Under the pieces are notes generated by a model, which saw only the letters and a list, made by a program, of their open reading frames with translations, was not told the origin of the DNA and did not search any database. 64,000 bases of DNA from Annona cherimola (lineage: Eukaryota; Streptophyta; Magnoliopsida; Magnoliales; Annonaceae). The stretch spans positions 44,316,012 through 44,380,011 of the forward strand of contig CM059971.1 of the NCBI GenBank assembly GCA_030490835.1. The letters are read 5' to 3'. Shown piece after piece: positions 1-11,500 of this stretch. The translations under genes were made by a program, and so were the position numbers. Each line of letters begins with the position of its first letter. The stretch's first letter is position 1.

Positions 1-1125
1 AAGGTCTATCCAGATCTTACCCGAATATTTTACTATGAATGGGATGAAGAAAATTTTGGCACACATGTCAAAGAAGTAGATATAGATTTTGGAATCGGGT
101 TAAGTCCAAGCCAAACCAGAGCAATGAGTCATTTAGGACAGATACTTGGAGTCCCTTTCATCGAAGAGCCTTTTCCGGAAGATCTTACCATGGATCAGAT
201 ATATAATCAGCTCACCCGAAGTAACAAGTATCACCCGGGGATCAAGTTTCTTCGATACATGGATTTGTCACCCAGACTTCGGGTATTAAGGCTTCTCATT
301 GCTCATTGCATCTACCCCAAAGGTGGTGGTAGAAATCAGTTAAACCCACAAGAAGCTGGAATCTTATGGAAGGTAGCAAACAAAGTCAAAGTGAGTCTAC
401 CTAAATTGTTTCTAGAAGCCTTGGCAAGTCGAAAGGATAATCCAAGGGGCGTCCTTCCTTACGGCACTTGGATCACAAAGATCCTTGAACATTTTGAAGT
501 GGACATTGAAGGCGAGCCATTCGAAGTGCTCAAGTCCACAAATGCAATCAACAAGGCACTAATTCAGAGGATGAAAATCAATGTACTTGAACTCCGACCC
601 GATGCTCCAGAAGAAGAGCATCAAGAGGACCAAGCACAAGCTGAGGGGGAGCAACCTCCCGAAGCTCCGGCTGCTCCAGAAGAGCCACCATCACCTCAAT
701 CCCACGGCTCCTACTCCCCACAAGGATCCGTTGCACGAGAACGGGTACCTCCAACCGCTTCTGAGGAGGTCACCCTAAGGGATCTCAAAGATGAAATCAT
801 TGCCATGAAGGCAGAAATGGGCTATCAAGAAAACCGGATGACAAGTCTTGTCACCGGTGTCCTTAATGCGATTGAAGATATGCATTCCCGACAAGATAGA
901 ATCGAGCGGGAAATGCGTAAAATCCGATATCATCTTGCATCAGGCCATCATAAGAAGAGACCCATGCCTGAACTCGATCCCTACGAGTCGGGTTCAGTTC
1001 ATCGAGAGGCAACTCCCGATCACGCTTCTCTTGTTTACTCCTCAGCCCATCATTGTCCCATCAAACCTATTCCATATCCGATCTCTCAATTTCAATTCAT
1101 CAAATCGTTATTTTTGCTTGATTGA
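1..1125 (+). pseudogene. Extra (env-position) ORF, plant transposon-protein domain, 5' end outside window
   Basis: The frame is open from base 1 to the TGA at 1123-1125, so the protein starts upstream of the window. The Met at 124 is internal, because the minus-strand copy at 33148-34763 aligns upstream of it. Residues from about 124 onward hold a conserved globular block (motifs SNKYHPGIKF, SPRLRVLRLL, GVLPYGTWITKILEHF). A Pro/Glu/Ala-rich linker (SPQSHGSYSPQGS) follows, and then a charged helical stretch with IEDMHSRQDRIEREM. The block resembles the 'putative plant transposon protein' domain (PF20167-type), which is of unknown function. It sits after pol, where SIRE elements carry an env-like ORF, but I see no signal peptide, membrane segment or fusion peptide. 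Its frame is intact within the window, yet the function is unknown and the whole gene is not visible. Confidence 0.7.
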
Positions 1126-1519
1126 CAAAAAGGGGGAGATAGAATAGGAAGAGAGTTGAAAGTTTTTTTTTAAGTTTTGGGTTGGGTACATTGTATTTAA
1201 GGTTTCATTTATGCTTTAATTTTTGTTCTATGTAATGAAACTTCATATATACATATATGAAAAGATGTTTTATTGGTTTATGATTGATATATTTGATAAG
1301 TGATTGCAATTTTTATAAAAACAAAGTATTCTTAAGTGATTAATACTCAATATATGGCTTGAAAGGTATTCAAGCATATTCTATGCCAAAATGACTAATG
1401 TTCTGAAAAAAGTTCTCAACTCTAAATTATATGTTCAAGAAATATACTCTGTTTTCTCAAATGAACATGTTTGAATTTTTGAAAGGTATCAACTCAAAAT
1501 GAAGTTTTGTCAATCATCA

Positions 1520-1532
1520 AAAAGGGGGAGAT
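1520..1532 (+). promoter_or_regulatory. Polypurine tract of SIRE-like element
   Basis: The purine run AAAAGGGGGAGA lies directly before the LTR start TGTTGG, as expected for the plus-strand primer of reverse transcription. The same tract is at 32842-32856 on the other strand. Confidence 0.88.
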
Positions 1533-1664
1533 TGTTGGAAACAATGTTCAAAATAAATCAAATTGGCCAAGGATTGAGTTTTGATGATTAACAAGAACTA
1601 GTTTGAGTATATATATATATGACTAATATGTTTGCCAAGTGTTTAAGGAAAGCAGAGAAGTCAA

Positions 1665-2500
1665 GTCGATCTTCGAGTCGACTTGAACTTAGACTTGGGA
1701 GTGAAGTCGATAGTGAAGTCGACTCCACTAACGACTTCAAACAAGCCAAAACTGGACAAAGTTGAAAATGGAATTCTGACGAGTGAAGTCGCAAGCCAAG
1801 TCGACTCCACATGCGACTTGGGTAGTCAAGTCGCATACGAAGTCGACTTCAGCATCGACTTCGAAGTACACAAAAATGTCCAGCGTTGAAATCTGGCTCC
1901 CGAAGATGCGAAGTCGCAGACGAAGTCGACTCCAAGTGCGACTTGGGCGAAGTCGCAAACCAGGTCGACTCCAACTTCGACTTGAGAAGTTTTGAAGTCC
2001 AAGATGAAGATTCAAGCATATCCAAGACATCCATTTGAAGTTTTCTCACATACAAATGAGCTTTAAAGACTATTCTTAAAGTGACTTAAGATCAAAGCAA
2101 GAATCCAAGTTCAAGTTCAAATCAAGTCTATCAAGCTCAAAGCAAATCTTCAAGCTAGCTTCCAAATGGAGTAAAAACCAAGTCATGAAGACCCAGTGAG
2201 TCCAAAGTAAAGCAAGGAAAATACACATATTTTGCAAGAACTCAAAGCTTTCAAATGATTTGCAAGACTCAAGACATTTCAAGAAGATCAAGGCGTTTCT
2301 GCAATAGACCATGCCAAGTCGCAACCAAAGTCGACTTCAGGATCGACTTGAGTTGAAGTCTGAAAGCCAAGTCGACCCAAGTCTCAGACTTGAGTTTCTG
2401 AAGAACCCAAGTCGCAGGCCAAGTCGACTCCATGTACGACTTGGAAGCCAAGTCGCAGGCCAAGTCGACTTCATCTTCGACTTGGAGTATAACGGTCAAA
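1665..2500 (+). repeat. Clustered GTCGAC palindrome array in SIRE LTR
   Basis: About ten GTCGAC palindromes occur here, mostly as AAGTCGACTY alternating with AGTCGC or GCGACTTGG. They form two clusters (about 1665-2000 and 2320-2490) separated by AT-rich DNA. The cluster is upstream of the TATA-like box, where retrotransposon enhancers usually lie. Equivalent arrays are in the LTRs at 31885-32690, 41000-41170, 54355-55010 and 59100-59170. Confidence 0.85.
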
Positions 2501-2566
2501 TTTTTGACCGTTGGAGTTCCTTTATTGCACGCCAACTACTTCTACAACGTTCATATTTTCCTCAAT

Positions 2567-2576
2567 CTATAAAAGG
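2567..2576 (+). promoter_or_regulatory. TATA-like box of SIRE LTR
   Basis: TCTATAAAAG lies downstream of the GTCGAC array and well before the LTR end, in a position consistent with the U3/R boundary. The equivalent in the minus-strand copy is CTATATATAGAC at 31785-31796. No transcript evidence is available. Confidence 0.5.
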
Positions 2577-2925
2577 ACATTCAAATGAACGTGAGAAAAA
2601 TAAGAGACACTACTCTAAAGATCAAAGAAAGAAAAGAAGTGCAAGAAAGACTTTCAAATATCTTTTCTCCATATTCGAGTGTTTCAAAGGAAGAAAGAGC
2701 TTCAAACTGCAAGTTGCTTCAACAATCATCATTCAAGCTATTTCTGATTTCTTCCTCGAGCTCAAAACTGCCTACACAAATCTGTAAAGTGTAGTTTTTT
2801 ATTCATTTCTTTATTTGGTTGTATAAATCTTGATTTAGCTTGGGTAGCTAAGATCAAGTGTATGCAAAGTAGGGTGTGATTGGAGTGAGACTCATCACCT
2901 ACTTGTGCAAGTGATTGTATATGCC

Positions 2926-3005
2926 CCCTAGAGCTTTGAATCTAGAAGAGAGCAAGTGGCTCTAGTTGTTATGCCCCCTAGAGCTTTGAATCTAGAAGAG
3001 AGCGG
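2926..3005 (+). repeat. Tandem duplication inside SIRE LTR
   Basis: ATGCCCCCTAGAGCTTTGAA followed by TCTAGAAGAGAGC occurs twice in direct order, with slightly different spacers. Two copies are also present in the LTRs at 31310-31445 and 40440-40565. Only one is seen in the LTR at 51295-51345, so copy number differs among LTRs of the same family. Confidence 0.8.
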
Positions 3006-3274
3006 TGACTCTAAGTGTATTCGTGGAATACATAGTGGAACCCAAGTCACAACGGAGTGTGAGCTTGGAAGAGTGGAGTAGGGAAGGTTTGCCCGAACCA
3101 CTATAAATCTTGTGTTCTACTTATTTTTACTGCTTTATCTTATTTGCTCTCCATTCGCTTAAAAAGGGGATTAACTTTTTCAAGGGGTTAAGATTTTTAA
3201 GTTTACAAAAGAAATTTTAAAGAACCCAATTCACCCCTCCCCTCTTGGGTTAGGCCATCAACTCGGGACCAACA

Positions 3275-3600
3275 CATATACATATCACAATGGATCTATA
3301 AATTCCCGATCATGGCTTAAGAAAAGAGTTTTCATAACTTTTCAATGCAAAGCGTCTTCCCCCTCTATTTGAATTTCTATGTCCATAGGTCGGTACCACT
3401 TAGAGGGTCCCATGGATCATGCGTATTTCTCAAGTAAGGGTAAAGTGTCAGCAGTAGGTCTATTACAAAAACTCTCTTGCTATAGCAATAGTAGGATCTA
3501 TTTAGATCCATCATGATTTGATTGCTCAAATCATGAAAATCTGGGGGGATTTGACGATTCCGTTTCGGCAGCACAGCAGGTTCACATAGTAGCCTTACTC
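3275..3600. other. Unassigned segment between SIRE LTR and minisatellite
   Basis: This stretch is less AT-rich than its surroundings and shows no LTR ends and no match to any other part of the window. A 65-codon open frame on the minus strand (3377-3574) has no motif I recognise. It may be the sequence into which the SIRE element inserted, or an organelle-derived fragment. I cannot decide between these. Confidence 0.3.
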
Positions 3601-4095
3601 AGACATCAAGGTTCGGGTTGAGTAAAAAGGTTTTCTTTTTTTTATTATTAAAAAAAGTACTTAGCCCCGTGTATCAATTCAACCCACCACCTGGGGAGTA
3701 TCTACTTGGGGAGAAGTATATGTACGTATATATATTTATATTTCAAAAAATAATATATATATTTTTGGAGGCCTTTAATATATATATATATATATATATA
3801 TCTTTTTTTAGAAAATAAAATATTTTTTAGAGGATTTTAATATATATATATATTATATTATTTTTTTAATAAAAAAGGTACTTAGTCTCTGTATCAACTC
3901 AACCCAATACAAGGGGAGTATCTACTTGGGGAGAAGTATATGTATGTATATATATGATATATATATTTTTGGAAGCCTTTAATATATATATATATATTTT
4001 AGAAAATAATATATATATTTTTGGAAGCCTTTAATATGTATATGTATTTTAGAAATTAATATATATATTTTGGAGGCCTTTATATATATGTATTT
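3600..4095 (+). repeat. AT-rich minisatellite with (TA)n tracts
   Basis: A unit of about 80 bp built around GGGGAGTATCTACTTGGGGA appears at about 3650-3729 and again at 3872-3950. Between and after these are (TA)n tracts and several copies of TTTTTGGARGCCTTTAATAT (near 3764, 3966, 4019 and 4069). The same unit is present in inverted orientation at 19750-19970 inside the block inserted in element C. Confidence 0.75.
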
Positions 4096-7094
4096 TATTA
4101 TGAAACCTGCAATCCTAGAATAACACATAGATTTTTGTACTGATTTTTATGATAAATAAAATTCATGAAATATATTATATTTGCAAATGTGTGTACTAGA
4201 GGTTAAAATAATGCAATTAAGAATTTAACTCACGTGAATAGTGTACGTGAATAGTAATCGAGGATTAAGACACATGATTAAGAGTTAATCACTTGGATTA
4301 ACCTAATCATAAAAAGACAAAATAGGGATTTAATCACTACAAGACAAAATAGCATTACTTTCTATTATTTTAATACAAATTTGGATTTTAGTGGAAAAAT
4401 AGAAAAAAATTCATAATTTGCATTCCGGGCGTCAGAATTTGATGAAATTTTTTATGGATGGGTAAAGATGTGATGAAAATCATAAATCAAGGGTTAAGAT
4501 GAAACTTCAAAAGGAGATAAAAAAAAGTAGCTTAACTTTTAATTAAATCTACTTTTGACTTTTTAATAAAATAAATAATAAAAAATTAAAAAATTAAATG
4601 AAAAGGGCAGCTGCATCAGGGGCATGGCAGGCTAGGGTGGCTGGGAATTTGACCAAATCAATGTTCTAAGATCATCATCATCCAAAATCAACGGTTAGGA
4701 TTTATTTATCCTAAATTAAATAATTTTAAAAATAAAAAAATAAAATAAAAAATAAGGCTGCATAGGGTGGGCTGGAGCAGGCATAGGGTGGCTGCTCTTG
4801 GCTCAATGCATTTTTCAAAATTAAAAAGAAATACCATTTTATAATTAAATACCTCAAGCAAGGGGGTAAATTCCAATTTGATGAAAAATACAAAAGTATA
4901 AATAGGGGGCAGGGGTGGACGTCCAAGGCACTTCATCCCAGCTCCATTTGAGCATTTTTCACCCCCACCACGTTTTAGCCTTGAGGAGAAAGAAGAGGAA
5001 AAAGTTAGAGAGAGAAAGTACGAGAAAAAGAGGGATATCTCCACTTCGGATAAGTGATTTCCACCCAAATTTCTTTTGACTGTTAAGTAGGGTAAAACCA
5101 TGCTTAGATAATTCCTAATCATGAGAAAATAAGTATAGTAATAATGCTTAATCGAAATTATGCCAAAACATCAAAAATTTGAAGCAAAGATGGAACATTC
5201 GGGAAGATAGCATATAATATATGAAAAAAATGCTCCGAAATTTATAAATGATGATTTGGGATGTATGATTATGATAAATATGATGTGGAAATGATGATAT
5301 ATTAATCCCATGATTTTTGAATTTAAGGATCATGCTTAAGTGAATTTATGTTGATTTCTAGTATATGGAGAAAATGATTTATTTAGCCAAGTTAATGATG
5401 ATAAATTCATAATTCATAAATTTTCCCATGATATACTAAGCATGAGCTATGTCATGGTATTTTTTATTTTTGGAACCCATGAACAGTAACCCACGTTGCT
5501 GTGAACAGTAACCTCGAGGTGAACAGTAAACATGAACAGTAATATACTACAGTAAATTGCTACAGTAACTATGAACAGTGACATCGTGATTTTGGAAAAA
5601 ATTGAGATTTATTTTATATTTTATGAGGATATATGGATGGAATTTTTAAAGAATTTATGGATAAAAAAAATCCATATAAGGAGGTAATGACCAAATATCT
5701 TTATGAGATTAACCTCTAAAGAAATAAGGTAATGGATGACTATAAAACATCTATGAGAAGCAAACTAAGACATGGAATGATATAGATAAAATATCATTTT
5801 TCCTTGTATAGGAAAAGGAAAGGAAAAGGTGGAGGACACAGACTAAGGAGGTAAACAAGTTTTATTTTGAAATTGCTTTTCAAATATTGCAAATGATTTC
5901 AAATTTGATTATGAAATGTGTTTAAGGATGACCACTCCTATAATGTTTGAAATGATAAATGTTTGTTTGCTTCTCAAATGATTTTTATCAAGTTTATGGT
6001 CATGTCATGCCAACATATGTATGTATGAACATGGTGCACAAGGAAGAGGCTTTGGTGGAGGTAGTAACCGGATCGGGGATCCCCCTTCACTATTGTAGAG
6101 TCGCAAGGGCTGTGTGCTGGCGGCGTCCTCCCAAAAGGGTGGAGGCAAAGGAAAGTCATGTGTGAAATAATTCATTGCATTTTTATGAAATGCATAAGTA
6201 TGAAAAGGTTTACATGATGTTTTATCGAAACAATGTTTCAAAAAGGGATGGCGCAAATAATTCTCTACATGAGAATGACAAATCACCTAGTGTAAGAGGT
6301 ATATAATGCCGAAAAATCAAAAGTCATGCATGTAGGAGACCATGTAGGCTAATCAAGGTAAAGGACGCAAGGTTCCCCTTGACGAGGCCAAGTCGAAAAG
6401 AAAGCTAGCGTATTGGACCATGGTATGTGAAATATTTCTTGGGCTAGCGTACCCGCACATGAAGGTTTATATCAGGAATGGAAAGGAAGCATTTGTACAT
6501 CCAATGTTTATGAAATGATTTTTATGAAAAAGTTTCTATTCCATTGGTAGTTGATCACTTGGTAAGTGTCTCCTATCAAATGAGAAGAAATGCATTTGAA
6601 TGAAAGGAAAATGTTTACTTGCCAAAGAAAAAGGCTTGCTTACTGAGTATTATTACTCATATGTGTTTTCAAAATGACAAACAGGATATGGAGCTAACTC
6701 ATAAAGGATGCCAGGTAGAAATGACCTGCAAATTTAATTGCAGTTCTATGTATGTTTTCAAAAGGACAAATGTATGATAATCATGTTGAAGACATGTTTT
6801 ATGGATATTACAAATATGATTGTACTTATGTGAATTATTTCAATAAAAAGAAGATATGAATGGTTTTATGATGATATGGATGAGTCTATTATGAATGATA
6901 AATGGTGTGGAATGCAAAGACATGAAATGATGATGATTATATGTTTATGTGATGAATGAAAAGAAAAAAAAAATTGGACGAGATCCAATTAAGAACCCGC
7001 CGCGTGATCGAGGCAACAATTCTGATTCACACTTACTAATCGACAAGATCCCGGAGTAAGGTCACATGTGATGCCTCGGTTCGAGGCGCCACAG
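4096..7094 (+). repeat. LTR 'A' of the long-LTR family, left end not defined
   Basis: The right end, GGCGCCACA at 7094, and the preceding 115 bp match the 3' ends of the LTRs of elements B to F. The body matches the reverse complement of E (51801-54346), including repeated GAACAGTAA motifs (5480-5580), a GC-rich island (6049-6160) and the region around 6290-6430. It interrupts the env-position ORF that continues at 7095. I cannot find a TG start or a copy of the expected duplication (gtcaa, 7095-7099) at the left. Homology stops near 4096, where the minisatellite begins, so the 5' part was lost or replaced. Open frames inside it (for example minus 4706-5122) look spurious. Confidence 0.75.
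5480..5580 (+). repeat. Tandem GAACAGTAA motif array
   Basis: GAACAGTAA or ACAGTAA occurs about seven times within 100 bp, partly as the near-palindrome CATGAACAGTAA. Related GTGAATAGT/GTGAACAGT repeats flank it at 4228-4255. In the reversed relative E they are at 54160-54215. Such motifs could bind a transcription factor or form small hairpins. The function is unknown. Confidence 0.75.
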
Positions 7095-8142
7095 TCAAGG
7101 TGTCGATGTGGTGGTCCTCCATCAACCGTCGAAAATGGGCCTCCATTGCCTTGTTGGACTGCTGCATAAACTGGCCTGAGCCGTCATCAGGTTCTGCAGG
7201 TTGGTTAGTGGCTGGCTGGTAGTCGGCGGTTGAGAGGAGGGTCCCGTTGATGGCGCTGCCATAGGGTGAGTCATAGTGGTGCGGACTCGTGGCTGGGTGT
7301 AGTAGGATAAGGCGTCTATGATCGCCTGGCAATTCAGGACTTCCTCCGTCAGCTCCCATCTAACTCCTGCCCGCTTGCGGAGCCCAATGATGAGGGATGG
7401 AAAGTAGTAGTTGCCCCGGGGTGCTGTCGCACTGCCACAGATCTGATGGTATATCAGCCTGCCCACATCGATCGACATCCCATTGTATATGGCGTGTAGT
7501 AGGAGCACCCAATCCATCGTCACCTTGCTGATGTGAGTCAACGACATCATCTAGGCTGATATGAAATGGAATAACAATCTCCCGTGATAAAGCATATCAC
7601 TCCGCTTGAAGGAGGTAAGCAGCTCGCCTGTCAACTTCCATGTCGGTGGCCTGTCGCAGAAATGGTGTGTGATGGATTCGACGTCTCTTTCTTCTTCCTA
7701 TAGGAAGGCCTCATACATGTCTAGGCAATCAAAAGAGCATAATCCATAAAAGGAGTTGATCGCCTCAGAATGAAATGGGACGATCTTTCCTCTGACCTTC
7801 ATCTGCCCCGTACTCATGCTCCACTGCATTGGCATAAAACTCTTTCACCACCGGTGCAATAGTAGGCTGAGACTGTGCCAAAAACTTCTACCACCCTCGA
7901 GCATTCAACTCATTGGTGAGGACGTCACCAAATGAGTCGATCTTGATCCCCCTCTCTAGAATCAAGTGGCGCTTTTGCAGCGAGTCCGTGTACTGCTTGA
8001 AGGCCTGAGTGGACACGAACCGATTGGTATCGAATTCAACCGGTTCATGAATCTTCTTTCTTTTGGCAGATGACGAAAAAGCCATGTCTCCAATCTCAAA
8101 TAATCGCCTCAAACAGATGCCCAAGCAACAGTCCACAGCCAA
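7095..8142 (-). pseudogene. Env-position ORF of the Athila-like element, decayed
   Basis: The ATG at 8140-8142 opens an 84-codon frame with a basic start (MAFSSSAKRKK) and the typical line ERGIKIDSFGDVLTNELN. A stop follows. Recognisable frames continue at 7550-7122 (a domain with MDWVLLLHAIYNGMSIDVGR and YYFPSLIIGLRKRAGV). They then shift to another frame with a helical end (QFMQQSNKAMEAHFRRLMED), cut at 7095 by LTR A. The pattern matches the plant transposon-protein domain found in the env-like ORF of Athila and related elements. At least two frameshifts and a stop make it non-functional. The biochemical role of this domain is not known. Confidence 0.72.
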
Positions 8143-8501
8143 TCACAACCAATTATAAGAAAATCACAGCCAAGAACAAGTAAACCCCAAAAATTTCACA
8201 AGGAGCTCCAATCCGCCGTTCAATCACCAAAATTCCAATCCAAATGCCAATCCTCTAGCCAACCAATCACCAAGCAACTTCAAAGCACTTAAAAATGCAC
8301 CAAAGATGAAGAAATTTTACCCCCGGGAGCTTGTCACTTGAAAATCTGCAAATTGCTATTTCTGCACTAGCACCGAGGCGCAGTGGAGTGGCGCGTAGGC
8401 ACCGCTCTGCTAACAGCGTAGTCCGGCGCCGATCAGAAGAAACGGTGAAGATTGAGCTTGAAATGGAGCCCAAAAGAAAGGGAAATTGATAGGAAACAAT
8501 G
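8143..8501 (-). other. Leader upstream of env-position ORF, including TSD of B
   Basis: This is pyrimidine/T-rich and GC-mixed sequence directly upstream of the ATG at 8142, with no gene. It ends at the caatg duplication (8497-8501). Its upstream continuation is 13138-13680 on the other side of solo LTR B. Confidence 0.6.
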
Positions 8502-11500
8502 TGTGGCGCCCCAAACCAAGCATCACAACTTAGCCCTTACCTCGGGATCGTATTGATTGGTAAACATGATCAGGATTGTTGCCCTGTCACACGACGGGTT
8601 TTAACAGATATTTATCCACTTAACTTTCATTCTCATAAGAGTTTAATTTCTCATGTTTTCATCTCAAACATATATAGGTCATTTTTGACCCATTATCACA
8701 TACAAAGCATGCTGATCAAAAACATTTCATCATCTACATAAATCAGATGTCACAGCATGGATTAACCATAGTCATCAACATAAACATTCAAATGGTTACA
8801 ACCATTCCACAAGTGTTTTTCTCATAACATAAGAATTCTAAATTTTTCCATTTCTTTATCTTGTTTGCACTTGCTCCTTCGCCATATCCTGTCTTTCACC
8901 TGTCTTTGGGTTTGGAAAACAAAATCGTGAGTCGAAACTCAATAAGCAAGTTATTTGCATTTTACAAGCAAATCATTTTAAGCAACATTTTACATTTAAA
9001 ATCATATTGGAAAGCAACATATACCTTGTCTAAGGTATCTCTTGAAAACATGAAATCTTGTACCCATCATGAGTACCATATGCATAATGCCATATAAAAC
9101 ATGAACATATATATCATTTTTTCCTTAGGATGGAAGCTAGCCAGGCGACCATCCTTCAAGTTAACTCCCATTTCAGAGAGGGCACCGCCGACCTTGTGCC
9201 TGTTTTAAGCGACTTGGCCACACCAAGGGGGGGACAATCAGTCCGCTTATACCCTTCAAGTGGACCTAATACCTTGTGCACATGAACTTTTTCATAAATC
9301 CATCTTTAACATGCTAGCATGATTTTTTCAATCAGAAACATAGAATCACATCATTTTTCCATAGCATTTATCAAAGAGAAATTTCATAATATTGCATTTG
9401 AAGTAAAACATCATTTCAACACCATTTTGTTAAGGGATGACCATCCTTAAACATATTAGAAATAATTTCCACAATTTCATCAACAAGTTAAAGCAAAAAT
9501 TGCATTTATGTAAACAATTTAGAAAAGCAAAAATTCTTTAGAAAATTTGCTTGCTTACCTGTGTTTTTTAGCTTTCCGTCTTAGCTTTTTCTTTACCTTT
9601 GCCTACATGAGAATAATATGATTTTTCATATATTTCTTTTCCTTATATCTCATTTAGTTTTCCTACCCATTTTCATTAACATGTATTATTCATTTAACTT
9701 CTGAAGTCATTAGGCTTTCATATAGCATATGCTCACATATTTCATCGGTTCACTTATAACATATCCAACCCCATAAGTTGGGTAACCATTTAAATCACAT
9801 AAAATTGATTCAATGGTTATCATTTATAGGTCCATTAACCTTCATTTATCATTTTTCACATTTTTTCCAAAATTCATACACCGGTGCTCGTTCTAAGCCC
9901 CCGTTATCACCTTAAGCTCTATTACATAATTCCAAAATTGAAAATTAACATCATATAATTCAAAACAGTTATGTAATCATGAAATTCATCATATTTTCAT
10001 GCATGTTTGCACAAAATCACATTTCACAAGTCATTCATCATCTTTGCATGTATGCATTTTATAAATTTTTTTACATCAGCAATATAATGCATGTTTCAGC
10101 GTGTTAATGACCCTTAATCACCATTGCATTTAGGGTATTTTCATGGGATTTAAATCCATTCACCATAGGTTTCCAAAACAGCAAGTTTGGAACCCGTTTT
10201 TCACCCATTTAACATGTCTTTTGACACATAACCCTAAGCAGTCATATAATTCCGAAATTTTAGCATATAATCCCACTTTTATTAATCCATATTTAGGGAT
10301 TTAACACATATATAACATTCATGAATTATCATTTCTCAAAACAGCAAGTTGCCTATACGTTTTGAGTCCCGTTTCACATCGGTTAGACACACTTTCATAA
10401 AATCTATAAAAATCAGTTTTAGGGCTTCCTTTCTCAAATATTTTTGGGCATCTATAATACCTTAAAACTAGGGTAGTTTACCCTACATAAAATTCACAAA
10501 GCATGCAAACCTATTTCCATAGCATTTTTAGCATAGAAACAAGGAAATTAGGTCATAACTATCACTTTGCATTCCATAACTTCAAAAATTCATCATTTAA
10601 GCACAAACCAACATATTTTTTGCATTAATACATGAGTCATAACCTAATCATATCATCAAACCAAAACAGCAACTTGTCATGGAGATTTAGGGTTTATCAA
10701 CTTGGATTTTCCACTCAATACTGATGCAAAACTTCACTTTCATCAACTTAAACATGAAAATTCATACATAAAACTTAATACCCATTCCATAATCAATCAA
10801 AAGCATGATAAATCATCATTTTACAGATTCTTTAAATATCTCTTCCATATTCCCATTTTGGAGTTTAAAAACTCAAAATAACCAACTCAAACAACACATC
10901 TACTTACTTGAATTTGTGCTAAATCAAACCCTAGCACTTGGAGATGGTTTTCTCCTCAATTCTCCTCCTTTTTTTCTTGTTTTTCCTTCTTCCTTGCTGG
11001 GAAAAATGGGACGTGAGAGCTGCTGGTTGCTTGAGATAAAATTCAGCACTTAGCAAAATTTCTCAAAGCCTTCATCCATATCAACGTGCATGGCTTTTGT
11101 GGGGCTGGATTTTCTAGCTGTGGGCCCCACTTCTTGGGCCATTTTCCACACCATCAATGCATGCATATCCCCCTTCATGTGTTGGCACATTCCCAGCCAA
11201 GTAAAATGGGTTTTTACCTGTCATATCCCACATCGGTTAGGATGAGAGGGGGAGCCTGCGCTACAAGCGAAGGCCGCTAGGTACATCAGTGAGGCGCCTT
11301 TTGGGGAAGGACGGGATGCGCGTGAACCTAGAGGGGCAAAACCGTGCGGGCCAAGGCCCAAAACAGACAATACCTTACTGTTAGGCCTGGGGCGTTACAA
11401 ATGGTATCACAGCCGACTCCCGATCTCCGACCGATGGTGTCCAGCGGGGACGCTAGAGCCTCAAGGGGGGTGAATGTAATATCCCACATCGGTTAGGATG

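Larger units (their letters stand above)
1..3274 (+). mobile_element. SIRE/Maximus-like Ty1/copia element, 3' part
   Basis: This is the right end of a plus-strand LTR retrotransposon whose gag-pol lies outside the window. It contains an extra ORF, a polypurine tract and a 3' LTR ending in ACCAACA. The assignment rests on close similarity to the complete minus-strand copy at 31084-41509, where copia-order gag-PR-IN-RT-RH precedes the same ORF and the same LTR. The five bases after the LTR (catat, 3275-3279) should be the target-site duplication, but the other copy is outside the window. Confidence 0.88.
1533..3274 (+). repeat. 3' LTR of SIRE-like element (about 1.74 kb)
   Basis: The LTR runs from TGTTGG to CCAACA with short inverted termini. 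It aligns along its length with the reverse complement of 31084-32841 and with the partial copies at 40203-41509 and 51032-59344. It carries a GTCGAC-rich upstream part (1665-2500), a TATA-like box near 2567-2576, and a duplicated block of about 43 bp at 2926-3005. The end just before CCAACA contains a conserved stretch (TTCACCCCTCCCCTCTTGGG). Confidence 0.9.

Noticed and set aside
3377..3574. 65-codon minus-strand frame possibly of organelle origin
   Set aside because: I could not match it to a plastid or mitochondrial gene from sequence alone, so it is left unassigned.
4706..5122. 138-codon minus-strand frame in LTR A
   Set aside because: Rich in Phe/Leu from AT-rich DNA, no motif, and not conserved as a frame in the related LTR E.
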